In this document: one piece after another, positions 1 to 5,198 of the stretch | Layout: every line of letters starts with the position of its first letter | Position numbering within the stretch: position 1 is the stretch's first letter | Source: Flavobacterium psychrophilum | GTDB taxonomy: Bacteria; Bacteroidota; Bacteroidia; Flavobacteriales; Flavobacteriaceae | Reading direction: 5' to 3' | DNA: 5,198 bases | NCBI GenBank assembly: GCA_945907225.1 | Contig: CAMDSN010000122.1 | Span: forward strand, 1 to 5,198 | The notes under the pieces: generated by a model | The model's input: the letters and a program-made list of their open reading frames with translations, nothing else | What the model was told of the DNA's origin: nothing | The model's database searches: none | Made by a program: the position numbers and the translations under genes

Positions 1-526
1 CATCTCCGAAGTAGTAGGGTTCGGAAACCGAAACTTTAGATGCGAGTTCCAATCCTTTCATATCGGGAACATTGGAAAGCAACAGCTTTAGCTCGTCAAT
101 TGGGGTGCCTTCAGTACAAATTACTGCATTTTGTGCTCCATTGTCGCGAATATAACTCACGAGTGCTCTTGTATCAACATCGGAAATACATATCAAATTT
201 TGTTTTTTAAAGTAATCAAACAAATTACTTTCAGAGTTAGGTCGCGAATGATTAAAACTAAAATTTTTACAAACTAGACCAGATATCATTATTTTTTCAG
301 ATTCAATTTCATCAGCATTTACACCATAATTACCAATATGTGGATTAGTAGTTACCATGATTTGACCAAAATAGGAAGGGTCAGTAAAAATTTCTTGATA
401 CCCCGTCATTCCTGTATTGAAACAAACTTCACCAAATGTCGTTCCTTTAATTCCAATAGATTTACCGTGAAAAATGGTTCCGTCAGCCAAAAGTAAAATG
501 GCTTTTTGTTTAATTGTGTGTTGCAT
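1..526 (-). CDS. carA: Carbamoyl-phosphate synthase small (glutaminase) subunit, N-terminal part
   Basis: The small subunit of carbamoyl-phosphate synthase hydrolyses glutamine and passes ammonia to the large subunit CarB, giving carbamoyl phosphate for pyrimidine and arginine synthesis in the cytoplasm. The frame is open from ATG at 526 to the window edge: 175 residues of a protein usually about 360-380 long. This part is the CarA N-terminal domain. Its hallmarks are FGEVCFNTGMTGYQEIFTDP (31-50), then NPHIGNYG (61-68), DVDTRAL (116-122) and RDNGAQNAVI (127-136). The class I glutamine amidotransferase domain with its catalytic Cys-His-Glu triad lies outside the window, so activity cannot be judged. 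The ATG at 526 is chosen because the family homology starts a few residues after it and a candidate promoter lies just upstream. It follows rplQ after a terminator, so it is probably transcribed separately. Identification is secure. Confidence 0.96.
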   Translation of the reverse strand, partial: MQHTIKQKAILLLADGTIFHGKSIGIKGTTFGEVCFNTGMTGYQEIFTDPSYFGQIMVTTNPHIGNYGVNADEIESEKIMISGLVCKNFSFNHSRPNSESNLFDYFKKQNLICISDVDTRALVSYIRDNGAQNAVICTEGTPIDELKLLLSNVPDMKGLELASKVSVSEPYYFGD

Positions 527-543
527 TTCTTAGTTGTGAATTA

Positions 544-574
544 CAAATTTATTTAATTACCATTGATTTGTAAA
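544..574 (-). promoter_or_regulatory. Candidate Bacteroidetes-type promoter of carA
   Basis: Read on the minus strand, TAAATTTG (551 to 544) matches the Bacteroidetes -7 consensus TAnnTTTG exactly. A TTTA lies 19 nt upstream of it (574-571), where the -33 element TTG is expected, so that box is only a partial match. The -7 box ends 17 nt before the carA start codon, which would give a very short leader of roughly 10-15 nt. The position between the rplQ terminator and carA supports a promoter here. AT-rich DNA gives chance matches, so confidence is moderate. Confidence 0.45.
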
Positions 575-659
575 AAAGAATTGTTAAAGTTTATAAACAA
601 TTATAAATTAACAAAACAAAAAGTATGTTACTGAAAATATAATTTTATTATCGTGACAT

Positions 660-690
660 AAAAAAAGGATAAACAAATCGTTTATCCTTT
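660..690 (-). terminator. Rho-independent terminator after rplQ
   Basis: A perfect 11-bp inverted repeat, AAAGGATAAAC (664-674) and GTTTATCCTTT (680-690), encloses a 5-nt loop. On the minus strand the hairpin runs into an unbroken run of seven T (666 to 660), the last three bases of the stem plus four beyond it. It starts 24 nt after the rplQ stop codon and points in the direction of the operon, so it should end the ribosomal-protein transcript before carA. There is no matching T-tract on the plus strand, so it is probably one-directional. Confidence 0.87.
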
Positions 691-714
691 AAAATATCTA
701 GTAAATAGCTAACA

Positions 715-1419
715 TTAAGCTTCTTCCTCTTTAGATTCTTCATCTGCAGCAGGTGTATCTGGTGTTTCATCAGCAACAGTTTCATCAACTTCAGCAACTG
801 GAACTTCATCCACCTGTTCGCTTTCGTTCGTGTCTTCAACAACTTCTGAAGTATTTTCCATCTGTTCAGTTTCATTAGTAACAACTTCAGTTTCTTCAAC
901 ATCCACTATTGGTGCCGTTTCCTCAACTATTAGCTCAGATTCCTCAACTATTGGAGAAGGAGTAGCGGTTTCAGCAACCACAGTCTTCTCGGTAGATGAC
1001 GATTTTTTAGCACGTCGGGTTCTACCTTTTTTCTCTTCTTTCTTACCTCCGTTATATAGTTCATTAAAATCAACTAATTCAATCATTGCCATATCGGCAT
1101 TATCGCCTAAACGATTACCCATTTTTATGATTCGAGTATAACCACCTGGTCGGTCTCCCACTTTGGCGGCAACATCTCTAAAAAGGTCAGTTACGGCATA
1201 TTTACTTCTTAAATATGCAAAACAAATACGACGATTGTGCGTAGTATCTTCTTTAGATTTAGTAATAAGTGGCTCAACAAATTGTTTAAGTGCTTTTGCT
1301 TTTGCCACAGTTGTGTTAATACGTTTGTGTTCTATAAGTGAACAAGCCATATTAGCTAACATAGACTTTCTATGACCAGATTGTCTGCTTAAGTGATTTA
1401 GTTTTTTTCCGTGTCTCAT
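715..1419 (-). CDS. rplQ: 50S ribosomal protein L17 (bL17) with long acidic C-terminal tail
   Basis: bL17 is a structural protein of the large ribosomal subunit near the peptide exit tunnel. Residues 1-123 are a complete L17 core: [12 protein letters not shown] at the start, [15 protein letters not shown] (31-45), VEPLITKSK (48-56), [10 protein letters not shown] (88-97) and [11 protein letters not shown] (113-123). The MRHGKK start is the family start. The usual protein is about 115-130 residues, and this one is 234. After a basic linker (124-141, [14 protein letters not shown]) comes a tail rich in E, D, V, T, A and P. Residues 141-234 hold 33 acidic and only two basic residues, and contain repeats of the form IVEE. 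Extended L17 tails are known in Flavobacteriia, but this one is long; its role is unknown. It is the last gene of the operon, 62 nt after rpoA behind a predicted hairpin, and is followed by a terminator. The core identification is certain. Confidence 0.97.
   Translation of the reverse strand: MRHGKKLNHLSRQSGHRKSMLANMACSLIEHKRINTTVAKAKALKQFVEPLITKSKEDTTHNRRICFAYLRSKYAVTDLFRDVAAKVGDRPGGYTRIIKMGNRLGDNADMAMIELVDFNELYNGGKKEEKKGRTRRAKKSSSTEKTVVAETATPSPIVEESELIVEETAPIVDVEETEVVTNETEQMENTSEVVEDTNESEQVDEVPVAEVDETVADETPDTPAADEESKEEEA
892..951 (-). repeat. Degenerate 21-nt tandem repeat in the L17 tail
   Basis: The 12-base word ATAGTTGAGGAA occurs twice on the minus strand, at 951-940 and 930-919. It is exactly 21 nt apart and in frame, encoding IVEE at residues 157-160 and 164-167. 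A third, diverged copy (IVDVEE, 171-176) starts at 909, again 21 nt on. The pattern looks like growth of the acidic tail by in-frame duplication. Confidence 0.7.
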
Positions 1420-1435
1420 GACGTGTTTATTTTAC

Positions 1436-1477
1436 CTTCATCTTGCTTCTATCCACTTTGGAGAGCAAAATATGAAG
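1436..1477 (-). promoter_or_regulatory. Predicted RNA hairpin in the rpoA-rplQ spacer
   Basis: In the minus-strand RNA, CUUCAU (1477-1472) pairs with AUGAAG (1441-1436). After a 2-nt AU bulge, UUUGCU (1469-1464) pairs with AGCAAG (1447-1442), including one U-G wobble. This gives 12 pairs interrupted by one bulge. The 16-nt apical segment can add a small UCC/GGA stem (1462-1460 with 1454-1452). The structure ends 16 nt before the L17 start codon. It is not followed by a U-tract, so it is not a standard terminator. It could be a translational control element for L17, a processing site or a transcript stabiliser; the sequence does not decide. No Bacteroidetes -7 box was found in the spacer. Confidence 0.45.
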
Positions 1478-1481
1478 TACT

Positions 1482-2474
1482 TTATTCTTTATCTAATTTG
1501 TATTTACCTAAATCCATTCCGAATGTCAGATTCTTGTTGGCAACCAATTCGTCTAACTCAGTTAGCGATTTCTTACCAAAATTACGGAACTTCATAAGAT
1601 CATTTTTATTGAAAGAAACTAGATCTCCTAGGGTATCTACTTCTGCAGCTTTTAAACAATTTAAGGCACGAACAGATAAATCCATGTCAACTAGTTTTGT
1701 TTTAAGCAATTGTCTCATGTGTAATGATTCTTCATCATATGACTCAGTTTGAGCAATTTCATCAGCTTCAAGCGTTATTCTTTCATCAGAGAATAACATA
1801 AAGTGGTGAATTAAAACTTTTGCAGCTTCAGTTAGTGCGTCTTTCGGATTGATAGAACCATCAGTTTTAATTTCGAAAACTAATTTTTCATAATCTGTTT
1901 TTTGCTCCACACGGAAGTTTTCAATGCTGTATTTAACATTTTTAACAGGCGTAAAAATTGAATCTGTAAAAATAGTGCCTATAGCTGAATTTTGTTTTTT
2001 GTTTTCTTCTGCAGGAACATAACCACGACCTTTCTCGATGGTTAATTCTAGATTAAGATTAACTTTAGAATCAAGATTACAAATAACTAAATCGGGATTC
2101 AATACTTGGAAACCAGAGATGAATTTTTGAAAATCACCAGCTGTAATTTGATCTTTTCCTGAAAGAGAAATTGAAACAGTTTCATTATCTACGTCTTCTA
2201 TTTGACGTTTAAAACGAACTTGTTTAAGATTTAATATAATCTCTGTTACATCTTCTACAACTCCTGGTATAGTTGAAAACTCATGCTCAACACCATCAAT
2301 TCTGATAGATGTAATTGCATAACCTTCTAACGCAGAAAGTAAAACTCTTCTAAGTGCATTACCTACTGTCAATCCATATCCTGGTTCTAAAGGTCTGAAT
2401 TCAAACTTACCTTCAAAATCGGTTGAATCGATCATGATAACTTTATCGGGCTTCTGAAAATTAAATATTGCCAT
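1482..2474 (-). CDS. rpoA: DNA-directed RNA polymerase subunit alpha
   Basis: RpoA forms the dimer on which the polymerase core assembles (alpha2-beta-beta'-omega) and contacts promoter DNA and activators. The 330 residues match the usual family length. The N-terminal assembly domain (about 1-235) contains [20 protein letters not shown] (32-51), the dimerisation and beta-contact motif, and [14 protein letters not shown] (146-159). After a short acidic linker, the C-terminal domain (about 253-323) carries [13 protein letters not shown] (267-279) and [10 protein letters not shown] (298-307). Arg269, Asn272 and the Gly300-Lys301-Lys302-Ser303 stretch align with the E. coli residues that bind UP elements (R265, N268, G296-S299), so DNA contact appears to be kept. 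It begins 21 nt after rpsD and is followed by a 62-nt structured spacer before rplQ. Its place between rpsD and rplQ is the standard alpha-operon order. No anomaly is seen. Confidence 0.99.
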   Translation of the reverse strand: MAIFNFQKPDKVIMIDSTDFEGKFEFRPLEPGYGLTVGNALRRVLLSALEGYAITSIRIDGVEHEFSTIPGVVEDVTEIILNLKQVRFKRQIEDVDNETVSISLSGKDQITAGDFQKFISGFQVLNPDLVICNLDSKVNLNLELTIEKGRGYVPAEENKKQNSAIGTIFTDSIFTPVKNVKYSIENFRVEQKTDYEKLVFEIKTDGSINPKDALTEAAKVLIHHFMLFSDERITLEADEIAQTESYDEESLHMRQLLKTKLVDMDLSVRALNCLKAAEVDTLGDLVSFNKNDLMKFRNFGKKSLTELDELVANKNLTFGMDLGKYKLDKE

Positions 2475-2495
2475 AATTTAGACTAATGTCAATTA

Positions 2496-3101
2496 TTATT
2501 TGTTATACAATTCGACTATTAACTGCTCTTTAATATTTTCTGGAATTTGCAATCTTTGAGGAACGGTAACAAAAGTACCTTCCATAGTATCGTTATTCCA
2601 AGTAATCCACTCATAAACATGAGATGAATTAGATAATGATCTGCTTATAGCTTCAACAGATTTAGATTTTTCTCTTACACCAACTTTATCACCTGGTCTT
2701 AGGTGGTAAGATGGAATGTTTACTAATTCCCCGTTAACTGTTATGTGACGATGAGAAACGATTTGTCTAGCTGCTCTTCTTGATGGGGCAATACCCATTC
2801 TAAAAACTACATTGTCTAATCTTGCCTCACACAATTGTAAAAGAATTTCACCAGTTACACCTTTTGAGGCAGCGGCTTTTTCAAATAAATTTCTGAATTG
2901 TTTTTCTAAAATTCCATAAGAATATTTAGCTTTTTGCTTTTCCATCAATTGGACAGCGTATTCAGATTTTTTCCCTCTCTTTTTGGACATTCCATGTTGA
3001 CCAGGAGGGTAATTTCTTTTTTCGAAGGCTTTGTCTTCTCCGAATATTGCTTCGCCAAATTTACGAGCAATTCTTGTACTTGGACCAGTATATCTTGCCA
3101 T
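2496..3101 (-). CDS. rpsD: 30S ribosomal protein S4 (uS4)
   Basis: uS4 is a primary 16S rRNA binding protein that nucleates assembly of the small subunit body and helps translational accuracy. In several bacteria it also represses its own operon by binding the mRNA. The 201 residues are full length. The N-terminal domain has [16 protein letters not shown] (1-16) and [18 protein letters not shown] (31-48). The S4 RNA-binding domain (about 94-155) carries LDNVVFRMG (95-103), [18 protein letters not shown] (107-124) and [14 protein letters not shown] (134-147). The only cysteine is Cys91, so this is the zinc-free form, lacking the N-terminal cysteine cluster of some S4 proteins. It lies 80 nt after rpsK, the largest spacer of the operon in this window, and that spacer can fold into a structured RNA ending 13 nt before the start codon. 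This suggests S4 autoregulation (inference). Confidence 0.99.
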   Translation of the reverse strand: MARYTGPSTRIARKFGEAIFGEDKAFEKRNYPPGQHGMSKKRGKKSEYAVQLMEKQKAKYSYGILEKQFRNLFEKAAASKGVTGEILLQLCEARLDNVVFRMGIAPSRRAARQIVSHRHITVNGELVNIPSYHLRPGDKVGVREKSKSVEAISRSLSNSSHVYEWITWNNDTMEGTFVTVPQRLQIPENIKEQLIVELYNK

Positions 3102-3114
3102 TTTAAATTGTTTT

Positions 3115-3168
3115 AAGATAGAGATTATGAATTCAGGTCGAATCCTTCGATAATCTTTAATCTACCTT
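3115..3168 (-). promoter_or_regulatory. Predicted structured leader upstream of rpsD (candidate S4-binding element)
   Basis: In the minus-strand RNA, AAGGUAGAUUA (3168-3158) pairs with UAAUCUCUAUCUU (3127-3115) through 11 pairs, with one G-U wobble and a 2-nt bulge. Inside it, UCGAA (3150-3146) and UUCGA (3142-3138) form a hairpin with a GGA loop. A second, exclusive pairing is possible: AGAUUAU (3156-3150) with AUAAUCU (3128-3122). The element fills most of the rpsK-rpsD spacer and ends 13 nt before the S4 start. S4 is a known mRNA-binding autoregulator in other phyla, and there is no room for a leader upstream of rpsM here, so a control element for rpsD is a reasonable inference. No Bacteroidetes -7 box and no terminator T-tract were found in the spacer. 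Confidence 0.5.
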
Positions 3169-3181
3169 GTTTATACTATAA

Positions 3182-3565
3182 TTATACTCTTCGTCTTTTA
3201 GGAGGACGACATCCGTTGTGAGGCATTGGAGTTACATCAATAATTTCAGTAACTTCAATTCCAGTATTATGTATTGATCTTATAGCAGATTCTCTGCCAT
3301 TACCCGGACCTTTTACATAAACTTTAACTTTTTTTAAACCAGCTTCTAATGCTATTTTACCGCAATCTTCTGCGGCCATTTGAGCAGCGTAAGGAGTATT
3401 CTTTTTAGAACCTCTGAAACCCATTTTTCCAGCAGAAGACCAAGAAATAACTTCACCTTTTTTATTTGTTAAAGATATGATGATGTTATTAAAGGTTGCA
3501 CTAATATGAGCTTCACCTGATGATTCAACGATAACTTTACGTTTTTTTGTTGTTGCTTTAGCCAT
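3182..3565 (-). CDS. rpsK: 30S ribosomal protein S11 (uS11)
   Basis: uS11 sits on the platform of the small subunit and contributes to the mRNA path near the E site. All 127 residues look canonical: [20 protein letters not shown] (19-38), [20 protein letters not shown] (43-62), [14 protein letters not shown] (84-97) and the C-terminal signature [13 protein letters not shown] (115-127). Asn117-Gly118 aligns with the E. coli Asn119-Gly site known to become isoaspartate, so the modification is probably possible here as well (inference). The start codon lies 8 nt after the rpsM stop, consistent with coupled translation. The gene is followed by the 80-nt structured spacer before rpsD. No irregularity is seen. 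Confidence 0.99.
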   Translation of the reverse strand: MAKATTKKRKVIVESSGEAHISATFNNIIISLTNKKGEVISWSSAGKMGFRGSKKNTPYAAQMAAEDCGKIALEAGLKKVKVYVKGPGNGRESAIRSIHNTGIEVTEIIDVTPMPHNGCRPPKRRRV

Positions 3566-3573
3566 ATTACTTA

Positions 3574-3948
3574 TTATTTAGTTGCTTTTTTCTTGTTAGC
3601 AACAGTTTTTCTTTTTCCTTTTCTTGTTCTAGAATTATTCTTAGTTCGTTGTCCACGTAATGGAAGACCTGATCTATGACGAATTCCTCTGTAGCATCCA
3701 ATATCCATTAGACGCTTGATGTGTAATGAAACTTCTGAACGAAGTTCACCTTCAATTTTGTAGTATGATATGGCGTCACGGATTGCTCCAATTTCGTCAT
3801 CATTCCAATCTTGAACTTTTGTATCTTGGCTTACTTGAGCTTTTTCTAAAACCTCAATTGCTCTACTTTTACCAACTCCGAAGATGTAGGTTAAAGCGAT
3901 AACTCCTCTTTTGTTTTTCGGTATATCTACCCCTGCTATTCTTGCCAT
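3574..3948 (-). CDS. rpsM: 30S ribosomal protein S13 (uS13)
   Basis: uS13 lies in the head of the small subunit, contacts the large subunit through bridge B1 and reaches the P-site tRNA with its basic tail. The 124 residues match the family. The helix-two turns-helix N-terminal region starts [15 protein letters not shown] (1-15) and continues with [10 protein letters not shown] (21-30). The signature [19 protein letters not shown] spans 85-103 and leads into the basic tail SRTRKGKRK (106-114) and the C-terminal lysine-rich end. It starts just 2 nt after the rpmJ stop codon and is followed by rpsK after 8 nt. In E. coli the alpha-operon S4-binding leader lies in front of rpsM. Here the 2-nt gap leaves no room for one outside coding sequence. 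Confidence 0.99.
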   Translation of the reverse strand: MARIAGVDIPKNKRGVIALTYIFGVGKSRAIEVLEKAQVSQDTKVQDWNDDEIGAIRDAISYYKIEGELRSEVSLHIKRLMDIGCYRGIRHRSGLPLRGQRTKNNSRTRKGKRKTVANKKKATK

Positions 3949-3950
3949 AA

Positions 3951-4067
3951 CTATCCTTGTCTTTGTTTAAATCTAGGATTCTTTTTGTTGATTACGTATA
4001 ATCTTCCTTTTCTTCTAACGATAACACACTCGGCGCTTCGTTTTTTAACTGATGTTCTTACTTTCAT
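3951..4067 (-). CDS. rpmJ: 50S ribosomal protein L36 (bL36), zinc-free form
   Basis: bL36 is the smallest protein of the large subunit and stabilises the 23S rRNA fold. Translation from the ATG at 4067 to a TAG at 3951-3953 gives 38 residues starting [20 protein letters not shown] (1-20). The rest, [18 protein letters not shown] (21-38), is the family C-terminal end. Length, start and the RRKGRLYVI and KQRQG motifs match bL36. Zinc-binding versions carry three Cys and one His. Here only Cys14 remains, with Ser11, Asn27 and no His near residue 32, so zinc is not expected to bind. The gene lies 11 nt after infA and 2 nt before rpsM, the normal operon position. It is the only gene in the window seen to end with TAG. 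Confidence 0.97.
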   Translation of the reverse strand: MKVRTSVKKRSAECVIVRRKGRLYVINKKNPRFKQRQG

Positions 4068-4078
4068 TTTGAATATCT

Positions 4079-4294
4079 TTAATATCTATAAGTAATTCTT
4101 GCTTTTGACAAATCATAAGGACTCATTTCTAATTTTACTTTGTCACCAGGTAACAATTTAATATAATGCATTCGCATTTTTCCAGAAATATGAGCAATTA
4201 CAACATGTCCGTTTTCTAATTCTACACGGAACATAGCATTTGATAATGCTTCTATTATTGATCCGTCTTGTTCTATTGCCGATTGTTTTGCCAT
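4079..4294 (-). CDS. infA: Translation initiation factor IF-1
   Basis: IF-1 binds the A site of the 30S subunit and works with IF-2 and IF-3 to select the initiator tRNA and start codon. The 71 residues form one S1-like OB-fold. They start [20 protein letters not shown] (1-20) and continue with the IF-1 signature [20 protein letters not shown] (21-40), then [20 protein letters not shown] (47-66) and a final ITYRY. E. coli IF-1 is 72 residues long and nearly collinear. The gene begins 4 nt after the secY stop codon and ends 11 nt before rpmJ, an order typical of the spc/alpha cluster. The ATG is preceded by an AT-rich stretch with no Shine-Dalgarno, as is common in Bacteroidetes. No anomaly is seen. 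Confidence 0.99.
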   Translation of the reverse strand: MAKQSAIEQDGSIIEALSNAMFRVELENGHVVIAHISGKMRMHYIKLLPGDKVKLEMSPYDLSKARITYRY

Positions 4295-4298
4295 AAAA

Positions 4299-5198
4299 TT
4301 AAGCTACAGCTTTTCTATTTTTACCACTTTTCATTAAACCGTCATAGTGCTTATTCAACAAATAAGAATTAACCTGTTGAATAGTATCAATGGCAACTCC
4401 AACCATAATAATTAATGAAGTTCCACCAAAAAACATAGCCCAAGATTGTTGTACACCAAGCCAAACTATAATAGCTGGAAACACAGCAATTAATGCAAGG
4501 AATAGAGAACCTGGAAATGTAATAAGTGACATTATTTTATCTAAAAAATCGGCGGTCTCAATTCCAGGTTTAACGCCAGGAATAAATCCACCACTTCTTT
4601 TTAGATCATCAGCCATTTTATTTGTGGGAACTGTTATTGCAGTATAAAAGAAAGTAAAAATTACAATCAGTAATGCAAAAACAACATTATACCAAAACCC
4701 AAACATGTTACTAAATGTACCTGCAATTGACTGAGATGTTTCAGAATTTGAAAGTCCAGCCACAGCTGCGGGAATAAACATAATTGCTTGAGCAAAAATA
4801 ATCGGCATTACCCCAGCAGAATTTAATTTTAATGGAATCCACTGTCTGTTTCCGCCCATCATATCTTGTTCAAAGTCACCTGACGTTGTTCGACGCGCAT
4901 ATTGTACAGGAATTTTTCTAACAGCCAAGACTAAAAGTACACAAGCAATAATCACTAACAACCAAACAATAACTTCAATTACTAATAGCATAGGACCGCC
5001 ATTATTATTGGTAACCTTTGAAGTAAATTCTTGTATTAAAGCTTGAGGTAATCTTGCAAGTATTCCAATCATAATTAACAATGAAATACCATTACCAATT
5101 CCTTTGTCGGTAATTTTTTCCCCCAACCACATTGCGAAAATAGTTCCTGTGGTAAGTATTAATACTGAAGAAAATAAGAATTGGAATGAGTCAGATGG
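4299..5198 (-). CDS. secY: Protein translocase subunit SecY, C-terminal two thirds
   Basis: SecY is the channel of the SecYEG translocase, moving unfolded proteins across, or into, the inner membrane with SecA or the ribosome. The frame is open to the window edge, giving the last 299 residues of a protein usually about 430-450 long; the start codon is outside. An internal Met at 5132 is not the start, because SecY-like sequence continues upstream of it ([17 protein letters not shown]). Numbered from the window edge, motifs are [11 protein letters not shown] (33-43), [11 protein letters not shown] (93-103), [13 protein letters not shown] (125-137), [15 protein letters not shown] (198-212), and [20 protein letters not shown] (256-275). 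Hydrophobic segments near 8-24, 37-56, 70-92, 128-147, 169-189, 230-250 and 255-275 fit the later transmembrane helices. The sequence from [11 protein letters not shown] and the 198-212 stretch fits the cytoplasmic loops that contact SecA and ribosomes. infA follows after 4 nt. Confidence 0.98.
   Translation of the reverse strand, partial: PSDSFQFLFSSVLILTTGTIFAMWLGEKITDKGIGNGISLLIMIGILARLPQALIQEFTSKVTNNNGGPMLLVIEVIVWLLVIIACVLLVLAVRKIPVQYARRTTSGDFEQDMMGGNRQWIPLKLNSAGVMPIIFAQAIMFIPAAVAGLSNSETSQSIAGTFSNMFGFWYNVVFALLIVIFTFFYTAITVPTNKMADDLKRSGGFIPGVKPGIETADFLDKIMSLITFPGSLFLALIAVFPAIIVWLGVQQSWAMFFGGTSLIIMVGVAIDTIQQVNSYLLNKHYDGLMKSGKNRKAVA

Noticed and set aside
589..598. Perfect 10-bp palindrome GTTTATAAAC upstream of carA, a possible operator
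   Set aside because: Flanking bases do not extend the symmetry, and short palindromes are expected by chance in such AT-rich DNA. It also lies upstream of the likely promoter, with no second copy.
648..902. Open frame of 84 codons on the minus strand crossing the terminator and the rplQ 3' end
   Set aside because: It lies in another frame over the repetitive acidic tail of L17, is a low-complexity Lys/Leu string with no family resemblance, and runs through the terminator hairpin.
830..1141. Plus-strand open frame of 103 codons rich in Ser, Thr and Val
   Set aside because: It is the antisense shadow of the acidic L17 tail. The Ser/Thr bias is what the complement of Glu/Val/Thr codons gives, and no promoter or homology is seen.
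1467..1473. TATTTTG on the minus strand before rplQ, resembling a -7 promoter box
   Set aside because: It is one base short of TAnnTTTG, and no -33 TTG was seen at the right spacing. It also falls within the hairpin stem, so the bases are better explained by the RNA fold.
1411..1752. Plus-strand open frame of 113 codons
   Set aside because: It lies antisense to the rpoA C-terminal domain and the structured spacer, with no recognisable domain. It is best explained as chance.
1..5198. Mobile elements, CRISPR arrays, tRNA or rRNA genes, frameshifts or a novel multi-gene system
   Set aside because: Every gene is an intact or edge-truncated housekeeping gene in conserved order. No transposase, spaced repeats, attachment sites or RNA gene signatures were seen on either strand.

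Overview
The window is AT-rich core-genome DNA with every gene on the minus strand. It holds the end of a ribosomal-protein (spc/alpha-type) operon followed by the start of a pyrimidine/arginine gene. In transcription order, from high to low coordinates: secY (5' end outside the window), infA, rpmJ, rpsM, rpsK, rpsD, rpoA, rplQ, a Rho-independent terminator, then carA (3' end outside the window). The protein sequences, very AT-rich spacers, lack of clear Shine-Dalgarno sites, a Bacteroidetes-type -7 box before carA and the rplQ-carA adjacency all point to a member of the Bacteroidetes, most likely class Flavobacteriia. The genus cannot be given from this window.

Layout. 4299-5198 is the C-terminal two thirds of SecY. 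4079-4294 is IF-1. 3951-4067 is the 38-residue ribosomal protein L36, a very short gene that is easily missed. 3182-3948 holds S13 and S11, packed with gaps of 2 and 8 nt. An 80-nt spacer then precedes rpsD (S4), and rpoA follows after 21 nt. A 62-nt spacer separates rpoA from rplQ (L17). A strong hairpin with a T-tract at 660-690 ends the operon. The 188-nt gap between rplQ and carA holds this terminator and a likely carA promoter; no gene is seen there.

How the genes work together. secY makes the membrane protein-export channel. infA, rpmJ, rpsM, rpsK, rpsD and rplQ make translation components, and rpoA makes the alpha subunit of RNA polymerase, so export, translation and transcription are made from one transcript. 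carA opens carbamoyl-phosphate synthesis for pyrimidines and arginine and appears to be a separate transcription unit.

No novel multi-gene system is present; this is conserved housekeeping DNA. The points worth a second look are at fine scale. The only two sizeable spacers inside the operon, before rpsD and before rplQ, can each fold into a substantial RNA structure. In both, a G-U pair forms only in the transcribed strand, which suggests RNA-level control of S4 and L17. L17 also carries an unusually long acidic, repeat-bearing C-terminal tail of about 90 residues.
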